Below are positions 1-7,932 of a stretch of DNA of 64,000 bases, piece by piece. The position numbers and the translations under genes are program-made. The notes under the pieces were generated by a model. It saw nothing but the letters and a program-made list of their open reading frames with translations, ran no database searches and was not told where the DNA came from. How positions within the stretch are numbered: position 1 is the first letter of the stretch; each line of letters starts with the position of its first letter. Source of the stretch: Oceanospirillum linum (lineage in GTDB: Bacteria; Pseudomonadota; Gammaproteobacteria; Pseudomonadales; Halomonadaceae). The DNA lies in contig NZ_MTSD02000007.1 in NCBI RefSeq assembly GCF_001995095.2, positions 78,568-142,567 of the forward strand, given 5' to 3'.

Positions 1-1
1 T

Positions 2-454
2 CTGTTGTCGGCGATGTCCGGCGTTCCGGTGAGGCAGTCACTGGCAATCACAGGGTCGATCAATCAATTCGGTGAAGTACAACCGATTGGTGGCGTGAAT
101 GAAAAAGTTGAAGGTTTCTTTGCAACCTGTAAAGAGCGGGGGCTGACAGGAGACCAGGGCGTTATTATTCCCGTACAGAATGTTGATAACCTGATGCTCA
201 GTGATGAGGTGATTGACGCTTGTGCCAATGATCAGTTTGCCATTTATGCGGTCGAACATGTTGAGCAGGCGATTAAGCTGATGACCGGGGTTGCGTCGGG
301 TACCGCTAATGAAAAAGGGCATTTTGCTAAAAATACGCTGTATGGGAAAATACAGCATCGCCTGAAAGAGCTTTGTGGCAAACCCCATGGCAAGCAGGGC
401 AAAAGTAAGCGCAAAAGAATGGCGAAGAAAGCCAGCTCAAAGCAGGCTGGCTGA
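2..454 (+). CDS. Lon-like ATP-dependent protease, C-terminal fragment
   Basis: The gene runs in from the left edge, so only the last ~150 residues are visible. The piece contains the Lon-type proteolytic core: SGVPVRQSLAITGSINQFG, then EVQPIGGVNEKVEGF. The lysine of GGVNEK is the family's catalytic dyad Lys; the catalytic Ser should lie just upstream, outside the window. Asn rather than Leu before Glu-Lys, and the very basic tail (KSKRKRMAKK), fit the LonB/YcbZ-like branch with an unusual AAA module rather than canonical Lon. That branch assignment is inference because the ATPase part is missing. The protease domain itself is secure. Confidence 0.85.
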   Translation: MLSAMSGVPVRQSLAITGSINQFGEVQPIGGVNEKVEGFFATCKERGLTGDQGVIIPVQNVDNLMLSDEVIDACANDQFAIYAVEHVEQAIKLMTGVASGTANEKGHFAKNTLYGKIQHRLKELCGKPHGKQGKSKRKRMAKKASSKQAG

Positions 455-497
455 TAACGTTGAAATAAACTGATGTAATGACCGGATCTGAGCAGAG

Positions 498-956
498 ATG
501 ACAAATCAGATGGCCATACTGCTGGCCGTGATCGCAGTAGCTATTATTATTGCTCTTGCAGGGTATGCATTTAACTTACGTAAGCAAGTTCGTCAGCGTG
601 AGAAAGAGCGTTTGGCAGCATTGCAGGATGTGGAGCGTCTGGCTCGGGAAAAGACCATGGAAAGTATCCATGTGATCTCCCATGCTTTGCTGGAAGGGCA
701 GGTTGATGTTATGGAGGCCTGTCTGCGGATACGTACTCTGATCGACATCATTGAGTCTGACTGGCAGGAAACAGAGGCGCTGAAGGTGTTTGCTGAGATA
801 ACCCAGCGGGGTGCTCACTTTGCAACTCATCAGGCGCGAAAAGAACTGCCTAAGCAGGAGCGTATGAAACAGGATCTGGAGCGTATCTCACTGGAAGGTG
901 AGTATCATGATGCGGCTCTTAATGGGGCGCGCTGGCTGTTACAGCAAAAGCCATAA
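498..956 (+). CDS. DUF2489-family membrane-anchored protein
   Basis: This 152-residue protein has one N-terminal membrane segment (about residues 5-24, ILLAVIAVAIIIALAGYAF). A charged coiled-coil-like stretch (RKQVRQREKERLAALQDVE) and a helical cytoplasmic domain follow. The length, the single anchor and motifs such as VISHALLEGQVDVMEACLRI match the DUF2489 family of gammaproteobacteria, whose function is unknown. It lies 43 bases after the Lon-like gene on the same strand and 48 before the DUF327 gene, so the three may be co-transcribed. Family recognition is from memory of the pattern, not from a search. Confidence 0.7.
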   Translation: MTNQMAILLAVIAVAIIIALAGYAFNLRKQVRQREKERLAALQDVERLAREKTMESIHVISHALLEGQVDVMEACLRIRTLIDIIESDWQETEALKVFAEITQRGAHFATHQARKELPKQERMKQDLERISLEGEYHDAALNGARWLLQQKP

Positions 957-1004
957 ATTGGACATGCGCCTGACAGAATAAAACAGTGGTCGCGGATAAA
1001 CACT

Positions 1005-1469
1005 ATGATCAATATTAACGACAAACTTAAATCCCTGCGTACCGGGGATGGCACTCGCCGTGCACGTACCAAAGAAGCCAGTAGTATCGGCAAAACCCGT
1101 ACTTTTACCGATCATTTGGTGCAGCAGGTTGAGGAGATCAGTGCGCCCACATTAAATGATGAGCTGACCCGAATCCGGGAAGCTCTGGAGGATGCATCGG
1201 AGAATCTGGAGCGTAATCCAACCATAGGTAATCTTGAAATCTACCGGGTGTTACTGAGTAATCTGATAGGCAAGGCAACGAAAGGTGCATACGAGGTAGA
1301 AGGTGTTGGCCCGGGTTGGAGTCTGACGGATAAGCATCATGTGATCCGTAAAATTGATGAGGAAGCCGAGGCCTTGCTGCTACTGGTGCTGAACGAGCAG
1401 AAAGATACCTTAAAAATCGCCGCTAAACTGACACATCTGAAAGGGCTTGTGGTGGATCTGTTGTCTTAA
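1005..1469 (+). CDS. DUF327 (YaaR-like) family protein
   Basis: This soluble helical protein of 154 residues has a basic N-terminus (KLKSLRTGDGTRRARTK). Its C-terminal half resembles YaaR/DUF327 proteins: a KIDEEAEALLLLVLNEQKD segment followed by a KLTHLKGLVVDLLS tail, where the family carries a similar G-L-hydrophobic-D-L ending. YaaR is best known from Firmicutes and has no firm function; marine gammaproteobacteria also carry relatives. It is the last gene of the short rightward group at the window's start and ends 53 bases before the minus-strand terminator palindrome. No membrane segment or signal is seen. Confidence 0.6.
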   Translation: MININDKLKSLRTGDGTRRARTKEASSIGKTRTFTDHLVQQVEEISAPTLNDELTRIREALEDASENLERNPTIGNLEIYRVLLSNLIGKATKGAYEVEGVGPGWSLTDKHHVIRKIDEEAEALLLLVLNEQKDTLKIAAKLTHLKGLVVDLLS

Positions 1470-1521
1470 CGGCAGACCTCCATTCGGCTTGCGCATATTG
1501 CCCACATTAGTATTTTGCAGA

Positions 1522-1554
1522 CAAAAAAAAGCCCCCACCAAATTTGGTGGGGGC
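1522..1554 (-). terminator. strong Rho-independent terminator (minus strand)
   Basis: A perfect 24-bp palindrome occupies 1531-1554, with arms GCCCCCACCAAA and TTTGGTGGGGGC. On the minus strand it is followed by eight Ts (plus-strand As at 1523-1530). No minus-strand protein gene lies upstream, so it most likely ends the candidate small RNA. Without a T-run on the plus strand it is weaker for the DUF327 transcript. Confidence 0.85.
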
Positions 1555-1703
1555 GGAAGTATATATGCAAGAGCTAACAGAGGGTCTCTCAAAAGAGATC
1601 TTTCCTTCGAAGACTACCCTAGTCTCCAACCAGAAAGTGTTCAGAGTAAAGCGATCATTTTCCTGAGAAGATGATCCAACACTGGACAAACCCGTTTGCA
1701 AAT
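1522..1703 (-). ncRNA. candidate small RNA with GGA motifs (Rsm/Csr-like?)
   Basis: Read on the minus strand from about 1703, an RNA would fold into consecutive hairpins. One is GATCAT/ATGATC with AGGA in its loop (about 1651-1674), one is GACTA/TAGTC, and one is TCTCTTTTGAGAGA. It would end at a 24-bp GC-rich palindrome followed by eight Us. Four GGA triplets occur (in contexts TTGGAT, CAGGAA, TTGGAG and AAGGAA), as in RNAs that titrate RsmA/CsrA. A palindrome TGTAAA-N6-TTTACG at 1804-1821 resembles a GacA upstream box (consensus TGTAAG-N6-CTTACA). The 5' end is a guess from a TAATAAAT-like -10 near 1705-1715. The terminator is solid; the RNA and its class are inference. Confidence 0.4.
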
Positions 1704-2143
1704 TTATTACGCGCCTTCAAACACTGGAAAATGCTGCGCGACCCTATGGGCGTAATACTAAAGACGAAGGTCTGGCGGGTCAATCTGGCTTAGTGGGTTT
1801 TAATGTAAAAAAAGGTTTACGCATTGCATTTGTTCTATAGGGTTATTTAATTACAGAATAATCGTTTGTAGAAACGTGATATTTTTAGCTCAGCTTGAGC
1901 TGAATGAGACCTCTTTCTGTGTTTGGCGTGATGAAAAAGGATATAGTCCGCAGAATGTTCAGATTATTTTATCGCGTCAGAAAATCTGGCTGGATGACAA
2001 TGTCGTATCATCGGTGGACATGCCTGTAACGGACTTCATGCAACACCGGCGAACATACGGTCACCCTTATTGATTCTGAACAGTATTCTCTGTCGGAAAC
2101 TGGCGTTATGATTCGGTTAGCATCAGCATCGGATGTTCAATGA
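1667..2143 (+). pseudogene. eroded coding remnants, unknown family
   Basis: Three pieces read like protein but do not form one gene. Piece A (1667-1840) is open without any ATG and ends ...GLVGFNVKKGLRIAFVL then TAG. Piece B (1876-2073, GTG start) reads ...CVWRDEKGYSPQNVQIIL... through VDMPVTDFMQ. Near 2044 the protein-like reading moves by one base into piece C (2045-2143), TGEHTVTLIDSEQYSLSE... then TGA. The B-to-C jump looks like a one-base frameshift in a small protein of about 88 residues. No family is recognised. The alternative is non-coding DNA with chance open frames. Confidence 0.35.
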
Positions 2144-2204
2144 ATGCTAATGAATAAAAATGACAAATAAAATATAAGCGACCACAACGCAAAGGCTTTT
2201 ATCA

Positions 2205-2777
2205 ATGACTAAACAGGTTGAATTTTTTTACGATATTGTCAGTCCGTATAGCTATCTGGCGGCTGTTCAGCTGGAAGAGCTGGAGCGGGAAGCCGGTTGT
2301 GAGGTGATCTGGCAGCCACTGTTTCTGCCGGGCCTGTTCAAGCTGACGGGTAACCAACCGCCACAGGTGATGGCGGAGAAGAAAACCTATCTGTTCGATC
2401 AGGATCTGCCTCGCATGGCGCGCTATCTTCAGGTGCCTTACAACATGCCTGCCAGCTTTCCCTGTAACACTGTTTATGTGATGCGTGCTTTGATGAGTTT
2501 GCCCAATAAGCTTCGTGCTGAGAAGAGCCTGGCACTGTACGAGCTGTTTTGGGGCGAGGGGCAGGATATTATCAATGATGACACTATACTCTCTTTATTA
2601 GGGCAGGATGCGCTGGATTACGCAAAAAGCGAAGAGGGAAAGGCTGCGCTGATGGATAATACTCAGCGAGCAGCGGATAAGGGCGCTTTTGGTGCTCCGA
2701 CCCTGTTTGTGAATGATGAGACCTTCTTTGGTTGTGATCGTATTCTTCAGCTGAAGTACCATCTGCAGATCTCCTGA
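2205..2777 (+). CDS. 2-hydroxychromene-2-carboxylate isomerase / DsbA-family (GST-kappa-like) protein
   Basis: This 190-residue thioredoxin-fold protein of the HCCA isomerase family begins EFFYDIVSPYSYLAA, which carries the family's Ser-Pro-Tyr-Ser active-site region in place of a CXXC. It contains NTVYVMRAL (the Asn-Thr segment lining the glutathione site) and ends in the cis-Pro loop GAFGAPTLFVNDETFFGCDRI. Family members use glutathione to isomerise hydroxychromene carboxylates in naphthalene breakdown, but most genomic copies, including isolated ones like this, have unknown substrates. No aromatic-degradation genes are nearby. It is a single gene, 83 bases before ribE. Confidence 0.85.
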   Translation: MTKQVEFFYDIVSPYSYLAAVQLEELEREAGCEVIWQPLFLPGLFKLTGNQPPQVMAEKKTYLFDQDLPRMARYLQVPYNMPASFPCNTVYVMRALMSLPNKLRAEKSLALYELFWGEGQDIINDDTILSLLGQDALDYAKSEEGKAALMDNTQRAADKGAFGAPTLFVNDETFFGCDRILQLKYHLQIS

Positions 2778-2860
2778 GCAGTAGTCTTATGGCAGTCACT
2801 GGGGATGCCAAAATATAGATACTTATATCTTCCATTTACTAATAGCCACTAGGAAGCGTT

Positions 2861-3472
2861 ATGTTCACCGGTATTGTCCAAGGCGTAGCAACACTGATTA
2901 AACTGATTGAGAAAGATGATTTCCGTACTCATATTGTGACAATGCCCGGTCGCCTGACCGAGGGGTTATCAATAGGGGCCAGCGTTGCGCACAATGGTTG
3001 CTGTCTAACGGTAACAGAGATCAAAGGTAACAGGGTTAGCTTTGATCTGATGCAGGAAACGTTACGTCTGACAAACCTTGGTGAACTCCAGGTCGGTGAT
3101 TCAGTCAATATAGAGCGTGCTGCCCGCTTTGGTGATGAGATCGGTGGACATGCAATGTCAGGACATATCATGTGTACGACAGATGTTGTGAATATTATGG
3201 AGTCCGATAATAACTACCGTATCTGGTTTTCGTTGCCGAAAGGGTATGAAAAGTATGTTTTTGAGAAAGGCTACCTGGGTATTGATGGCATTAGTCTGAC
3301 AGTCGGTGAAATTGAGAATGGTTGTTTTTGTGTCAACCTGATACCGGAAACGTTGGAGAGAACCACAATTGGGCAGCGAAGTATTGGCAGTCGTATCAAT
3401 ATCGAGATCGACCCCCAGACTCAGGCAATTGTGGATACGGTAGAACGGGTTATGGCTCAGCAAAAATTTTAG
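2861..3472 (+). CDS. ribE: riboflavin synthase (alpha subunit)
   Basis: It catalyses dismutation of two 6,7-dimethyl-8-ribityllumazines to riboflavin plus a pyrimidine, the last step of riboflavin synthesis. The 203-residue protein shows the two tandem lumazine-binding barrels. The N-terminal one begins MFTGIVQGVA with NGCCLTVTEI and FDLMQETLRLTNLG. The second has DGISLTVGEI and VNLIPETLERTTIG. E. coli's equivalent is called ribC. It stands apart from ribB (5831-6499, opposite strand) and shows no riboswitch of its own upstream. A GAGGAG-like site is not clear, but the MFTGIV start is diagnostic. Confidence 0.95.
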   Translation: MFTGIVQGVATLIKLIEKDDFRTHIVTMPGRLTEGLSIGASVAHNGCCLTVTEIKGNRVSFDLMQETLRLTNLGELQVGDSVNIERAARFGDEIGGHAMSGHIMCTTDVVNIMESDNNYRIWFSLPKGYEKYVFEKGYLGIDGISLTVGEIENGCFCVNLIPETLERTTIGQRSIGSRINIEIDPQTQAIVDTVERVMAQQKF

Positions 3473-3714
3473 CGGCACTCTTATTGTGCGGGGTAATATG
3501 TCGTCGTAGTTTTCTGCTACGTTACGGTGCTTAAAAAACAGAGACTAATTTTTTTAAGAAAATAGCTGGAGTTTCTGCTCCATTTACTCGATTTTTACCC
3601 TACTTTTGGCTAAGATTGCCGCAAATGCAGCTTTGACTGTATCGCTATCTGTTGAAACCTGGAAACTATGTTTTCCGGGTTTTATTGTTTTTGGACTGGT
3701 TCAGGGCAAAACCC

Positions 3715-5004
3715 ATGCTGGAAAAATTGTTTAAGCTTAGTGAACACAATACCAACGTAAAAACGGAAGTTGTTGCAGGTATCACCACCTACCTGACAAT
3801 GGCTTACATCATCTTTGTTAACCCATCGATTCTGAAGCTGGCAGGTATGGATTACGGCGCTGTATTCGTCGCAACCTGCCTTGCAGCAGCTATCGGTACT
3901 CTGATTATGGGGCTGTGGGCTAACTATCCGATTGCATTGGCTCCCGGTATGGGGCTAAACGCCTTTTTCACCTTTACCGTGGTGATGGAGATGGGCTACA
4001 GCTGGGAATCTGCTCTTGGAGCTGTATTCTTTTCCGGTTTGATCTTCACCGTTCTCAGCTTGTTTAAGATACGGGAGTGGATCATTAACAGTATCCCTCT
4101 GTCCCTGAGACTGGGTATCGCAGCGGGTATTGGCCTTTTCCTGGCTCTGATTGCATTAAAGAGTGCCGGTATTGTTGTGGATAGTCCTGCAACACTGGTG
4201 ACTATGGGTGATCTGTCTGACCCAAGTGTTATTCTGGCCATCGTCGGCTTCTTTATTATTGTGTCGCTGTCTTACCGCCGGGTTCTGGGTTCCGTTATGA
4301 TCGGTATTCTGGTGGTCACAGTACTATCGATTGTAATGGGGCTTAATGAGCTGAATGGCGTCGTCTCTATGCCGCCAAGCCTTGCACCTACTTTTATGGC
4401 GATGGATCTTGCCGGTGCCCTTGAAGTGGGCATGCTGAGCATTATCTTTGCATTCCTGTTTGTGGATCTGTTTGATACCTCAGGCACTCTGGTAGCGGTT
4501 GCTCAGCAGGGCGGTCTGCTGGACAAAGATAAGCGCCTGCCACGTTTGGGCCGTGCTCTGATGTCTGACAGTACTGCGACGATGGCTGGTGCTGCTCTGG
4601 GTACGTCAACTACGACCAGCTATATCGAAAGTACTGCCGGTATTTCTGCCGGTGGCCGCACGGGTTTAACAGCGGTTGTTGTTGCAGGGCTGTTTTTACT
4701 GTCACTGTTTTTTGCACCGTTAGCGGGCTCTGTTCCGGCCTATGCAACAGCAGGCGCGCTGTTTTACGTAGCGGTATTGATGACCGCCGGGCTGGCAGAG
4801 GTGGACTGGAAAGATCTGACCGAAGCTGCACCTGTGTTTGTAGCGGCAATTGCGATGCCATTGACGTTCTCGATTGCTAACGGTATCGCCTTCGGCTTTA
4901 TCACTTATGCCGGTATTAAACTGCTGTCCGGCCGTCGTGAAGATGTATCCCTGAGCGTTCTGATCCTGGCCGCTCTGTTCGTACTGAAGTTTGTTTTCCT
5001 TTAA
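3715..5004 (+). CDS. NCS2/AzgA-like purine permease
   Basis: This is a polytopic inner-membrane permease of 429 residues for hypoxanthine/guanine/adenine (PbuG/AzgA/YjcD branch of NCS2). It shows the branch's MLEKLFKLSEHNTNVKTE start, VVAGITTYLTMAYIIFVNP in the first helix, ALAPGMGLNAFFTF, and DLFDTSGTLVAVAQQGG followed by GTSTTTSYIESTAGI. I chose ATG 3715 over the upstream TTG at 3652, because family members begin at MLEKLF and an AGGG lies ahead of it. It is followed by a terminator and then apt on the same strand, which makes a purine uptake and salvage pair. Exact substrate is inferred. Confidence 0.88.
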   Translation: MLEKLFKLSEHNTNVKTEVVAGITTYLTMAYIIFVNPSILKLAGMDYGAVFVATCLAAAIGTLIMGLWANYPIALAPGMGLNAFFTFTVVMEMGYSWESALGAVFFSGLIFTVLSLFKIREWIINSIPLSLRLGIAAGIGLFLALIALKSAGIVVDSPATLVTMGDLSDPSVILAIVGFFIIVSLSYRRVLGSVMIGILVVTVLSIVMGLNELNGVVSMPPSLAPTFMAMDLAGALEVGMLSIIFAFLFVDLFDTSGTLVAVAQQGGLLDKDKRLPRLGRALMSDSTATMAGAALGTSTTTSYIESTAGISAGGRTGLTAVVVAGLFLLSLFFAPLAGSVPAYATAGALFYVAVLMTAGLAEVDWKDLTEAAPVFVAAIAMPLTFSIANGIAFGFITYAGIKLLSGRREDVSLSVLILAALFVLKFVFL

Positions 5005-5040
5005 TTAATCTTCATACGCTACTGCTTTTGCAGTAAACAC

Positions 5041-5064
5041 AATGCCGACCCATGGGTCGGCATT
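5041..5064 (+). terminator. terminator after the purine permease
   Basis: A perfect 24-bp palindrome with arms AATGCCGACCCA and TGGGTCGGCATT is followed by a T-rich stretch. It lies 37 bases after the permease stop and ahead of apt, so the two genes are probably separate or only partly coupled transcripts. Confidence 0.65.
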
Positions 5065-5167
5065 TGTTTGCCTGGCTTTTGGCCTATGGTTTTTTTCGTG
5101 CTGTAAATAATACAACAGCGTTAATAATGCTGCAGGCAGCATCCGTTTCACCATTTAAGGTTTTACC

Positions 5168-5731
5168 ATGACAGATCGTACCGATAACAGCATGAACAAT
5201 ATTGACTATTTGAGATCCGTAATCCGTACGGTACCGGATTGGCCGGAAGAAGGCGTTATGTTCCGGGACATCACACCTCTTTTTCAGAACAAAAAGGCTT
5301 TTCGCAAGCTAATTGATACTTTTGTTCATCGCTATTATGACCATGAGATTGATGCCGTAGCGGGTGTTGATGCCCGTGGTTTTATTCTGGGTTCTCCCAT
5401 TGCTTATGAGCTGAATACCGGTTTTATTCCTGTGCGTAAAAAGGGTAAATTGCCTTTTGAAACGGTTCAGGAAAGCTATGAACTGGAATATGGCTCCGCC
5501 ACCGTTGAGTTGCATACCGACTCTTTTAAACCCGGTGACAAGGTGTTGCTGATCGATGATCTGATCGCCACAGGAGGTACTATGATTGCCGCTGCGAACC
5601 TGATCAAGCGTCTGGGTGCTGAGGTGGTTGAAGCTGCAGCCATTATTGATCTGCCGGATCTGGGCGGTTCTGCAAAGCTGAGAGAGCAGGGTATTGATGT
5701 TTATTCAATCTGCGAGTTTGAAGGGGATTAG
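5168..5731 (+). CDS. apt: adenine phosphoribosyltransferase
   Basis: It converts adenine plus PRPP to AMP and pyrophosphate in the cytoplasm (purine salvage). The type I PRTase signature [13 protein letters not shown] binds the ribose phosphate of [19 protein letters not shown] and [11 protein letters not shown] are Apt-specific, and the ending SICEFEGD is close to the E. coli pattern. Length is 187 residues from ATG 5168 (AAGG 5' of it); an internal ATG at 5192 would give 179. The adjacent purine permease supports the role. It ends convergently with ribB. Confidence 0.95.
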   Translation: MTDRTDNSMNNIDYLRSVIRTVPDWPEEGVMFRDITPLFQNKKAFRKLIDTFVHRYYDHEIDAVAGVDARGFILGSPIAYELNTGFIPVRKKGKLPFETVQESYELEYGSATVELHTDSFKPGDKVLLIDDLIATGGTMIAAANLIKRLGAEVVEAAAIIDLPDLGGSAKLREQGIDVYSICEFEGD

Positions 5732-5796
5732 CGGCGTATATGGGCTGACTTTATTAAGGCGGCCTGTGTTTTACAGCTAATGCTTTAGTCACGTGG

Positions 5797-5819
5797 AAAA
5801 CGGGCGTCATGCCCGTTTT
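5797..5819. terminator. bidirectional terminator between apt and ribB
   Basis: AAAACGGGC, a 5-base loop and GCCCGTTTT lie between the convergent ends of apt and ribB. A-rich and T-rich flanks let it work on both strands. Confidence 0.8.
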
Positions 5820-5830
5820 ATAATGAGCGC

Positions 5831-6499
5831 TTAGGCGACCTGTTTGGCTTTTTGCCGGTAAGCCACAATATCTTCAATTGTTAATACCGGCATCTGATGC
5901 TTGTGGCCAAACCGGATAACTTCCGGTAACCGTGCCATGGTGCCATCCTCATTGGTGAGTTCGCAAAGTACGCCAAAGGGTTTCAGCCCGGCCAGCTGCG
6001 CCATATCGACACTGGCTTCCGTATGCCCCCGCCGTCCGAGAACGCCCTTAGTGTTGGCTTTTAGCGGGAAGACATGTCCAGGTTTTTTCAGGTCGGAAGG
6101 TTGGGCGTTATCCGCAATGGCTGCCTGAATTGTGGTGACTCTGTCTGCGGCAGATACACCTGTGCTGACGCCGGTAGCCGCTTCAATACTGACCGTAAAG
6201 TTGGTGTGATTGGTACTGGTATTATCCTGAACCATCATCGGTAGTTCTAACTGTTTAATACGTTCTTCCGGTAAGCAGAGACAGATAATGCCGGAACACT
6301 CTCGGATCATCAGTGCCATCTGTTCATGGGTCATGGTTTCCGCAGCGAAGATCAGATCACCTTCATTTTCACGATGTTCATCATCCAATACCAGAATACC
6401 TTGTCCTTTTTGTAACGCTGCAATAGCTCGTTCTACGCGCTGAACAGGTGTGCCGAAAAAGGAAAGATTATGATTTTTTGATGGGTTTTGCTGATTCAT
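5831..6499 (-). CDS. ribB: 3,4-dihydroxy-2-butanone 4-phosphate synthase
   Basis: It makes the four-carbon riboflavin precursor from ribulose 5-phosphate (Mg-dependent, cytoplasmic). The protein has 222 residues. It shows the loop [16 protein letters not shown] that binds metal and phosphate, [28 protein letters not shown], and HVFPLKAN plus [16 protein letters not shown] with the active-site His and Glu. There is no GTP cyclohydrolase II domain attached, so this is RibB rather than a RibBA fusion. The long leader contains an FMN riboswitch and a terminator-like hairpin, so flavin levels should control it. Confidence 0.95.
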   Translation of the reverse strand: MNQQNPSKNHNLSFFGTPVQRVERAIAALQKGQGILVLDDEHRENEGDLIFAAETMTHEQMALMIRECSGIICLCLPEERIKQLELPMMVQDNTSTNHTNFTVSIEAATGVSTGVSAADRVTTIQAAIADNAQPSDLKKPGHVFPLKANTKGVLGRRGHTEASVDMAQLAGLKPFGVLCELTNEDGTMARLPEVIRFGHKHQMPVLTIEDIVAYRQKAKQVA

Positions 6500-6613
6500 G
6501 GTAATGCTCTTTTGAGTGAATAATAACCAGAATCAGGGCGGCAAGAGGCATATCTGCTTAACGTGAGGCGTTCGTATCTTCATAGGATACGGCTACCTTT
6601 TGGCAGGTATAGC

Positions 6614-6643
6614 AAAACAGGTAGCCATAAAAAGGCCACCTGT
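6614..6643 (-). terminator. riboswitch expression-platform terminator
   Basis: Immediately downstream of the FMN aptamer the minus strand has ACAGGTGGCC, a 7-base T-rich loop and GGCTACCTGT (10 pairs, one G-U), followed by TTTTG. This looks like an intrinsic terminator formed when FMN is bound. About 115 bases then remain to the ribB start. Confidence 0.7.
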
Positions 6644-6647
6644 AATT

Positions 6648-6797
6648 CTCTTTTATCCGGACTATAACCGTCGGCTCTGGAGTTACACCAGATCTGCTTG
6701 ACCCTGCTGCTGACAAGTCAGCTGCAGGCGCTCGTGGGCTTTCTGTAGGAAACAGATTTACCACCGGTGGGGAGTTTCACCCCGCCCTGAGAATACC
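6648..6797 (-). promoter_or_regulatory. FMN riboswitch (RFN element) of ribB
   Basis: The minus strand reads CTCAGGGCGGGGTGAAACTC near 6791-6772, then CCCCACCGGTGGTAA. It continues with AGCCCACGAGCGCC and, at the 3' side, GAGCCGACGGTTATAGTCCG and GATAAAAGAGA. These are the conserved RFN blocks that form the FMN-binding junction. The element lies about 150 bases before ribB's start codon on the same strand. FMN binding should lower ribB expression. Confidence 0.95.
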
Positions 6798-6876
6798 GTG
6801 TTATATTAATCAAACAGCCATGTTCACCCAAGTGAATAAATTGATCCGAAAAAGAGATTTATTCTATTTCCTGCAA

Positions 6877-7764
6877 TCAGAGCCCGGTTTCCTTCGCCAG
6901 ACAGATAAAGCGTCGGATATGAGGGTTATCTTCATCCTGCTGGCGTACTCCCAGAAAGATCTGTTTCTGAATGCCCTCTTTTCCCAGCTTTACCAGCGCA
7001 ATGGGCAGGTTCTCGGCGTATTCCCGTCCTAACCATGCCGGTAGTGTTGCCACACCACGATTGGCAGCCACCATTTGCAGAATGATTTCAGTGGCTTCCA
7101 GTGTTTTATGTTTTTGCGGTCGACAATGGGCCGGTAGCAGAAACTGTTGAAAGATATCCAGCCGTTCGATCTCCACCGGATAGGTGAACAGGGTTTCGCT
7201 GGCAAGCTGATCCGGGGCGATCCAGGGATGGTTCGCCAGCGGATTGTGCTGATGCACGACTAATACTTGCTCGTAGGGGAACACCGGCTCAAACACAATC
7301 CCTTCGCGCCAGATCGGGTCAGGTGTCACTAAAATGTCGATATCGTGGTTAAACAGCGCCGCCATGCCACCAAACTGAAAGCGTTGTTTAACATCCAGAT
7401 CTACTGATGGATAAATATCCATAAAGGGCGACACTACCTTCAGTAGCCACTGATAGCAGGGATGGCACTCCATACCAATATGCAAACTGCCCTGTTCGTT
7501 GCGGGCAAAGCGACTCAGATTTTCATCGATGCGTTCCAGCTGAGGCAGAATGCGTTTAGCCTCTTTTAGCAGATACTCTCCGGCCTGTGTTAGGCGCACC
7601 TTACGGCCATCTTTTAGCCATAGAGGGCTGCCAATCTGGCCTTCCAGCTTTTTGATGGTGTGACTAAGGGCTGACTGAGTCAGGTACAGGCTTTCTGAGG
7701 CAGCGGTCAGAGAGCCTTGCTTATCAATAGCACGCAGAATATTCAGATGAGTACGTTCAATTAT
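6877..7764 (-). CDS. metR: MetR, LysR-family regulator of methionine genes (non-ATG start)
   Basis: This LysR regulator of about 295 residues sits divergently beside metE, the classic MetR target. The helix-turn-helix reads LTAASESLYLTQSALSHTIK. The effector domain has ECHPCYQWL and FTYPVEIERLDIF, which match MetR's homocysteine-sensing region. Homology begins at ?-I-E-R-T-H-L, aligning with E. coli M-I-E-V-K-H-L, but the first codon is ATA (7764-7762) followed by ATT. No in-frame ATG, GTG or TTG exists between it and the upstream stop TAG. The next in-frame GTG (7599) would remove the DNA-binding domain. A weak AGAGG site lies upstream. The gene is either started from a rare codon or has lost its start by mutation. 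Confidence 0.85.
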   Translation of the reverse strand: MIERTHLNILRAIDKQGSLTAASESLYLTQSALSHTIKKLEGQIGSPLWLKDGRKVRLTQAGEYLLKEAKRILPQLERIDENLSRFARNEQGSLHIGMECHPCYQWLLKVVSPFMDIYPSVDLDVKQRFQFGGMAALFNHDIDILVTPDPIWREGIVFEPVFPYEQVLVVHQHNPLANHPWIAPDQLASETLFTYPVEIERLDIFQQFLLPAHCRPQKHKTLEATEIILQMVAANRGVATLPAWLGREYAENLPIALVKLGKEGIQKQIFLGVRQQDEDNPHIRRFICLAKETGL

Positions 7765-7873
7765 TCTCTCTACATTCCTCTTTGTCGCTATTACCTATGA
7801 AAAAAGCTAATGATTTTATGAGAAAGTACCATTATTTTTCATAGATTGCATGATTTAGGCTACAGCCATGGAT

Positions 7874-7886
7874 TGAATAGCGTTGA
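7874..7886 (+). promoter_or_regulatory. candidate MetR box upstream of metE
   Basis: TGAATAGCGTTGA differs by one base from the MetR consensus TGAA-N5-TTCA. It lies 47 bases before the metE start, between divergent metR and metE. The assignment is inference from motif and context. Confidence 0.35.
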
Positions 7887-7932
7887 GATAAGGCGCGAAA
7901 AAGACGCAAACTGAGATTTGTAAGGAATTAAA

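Noticed and set aside
1447..1701. Short open frames crossing the terminator palindrome on both strands
   Set aside because: They read through a 24-bp palindrome and poly-A tract, with low-complexity translation; not coding.
3473..3714. Purine riboswitch before the NCS2 permease
   Set aside because: The leader lacks the conserved three-way-junction bases; only a weak TGGAG/CTCCA hairpin is seen.
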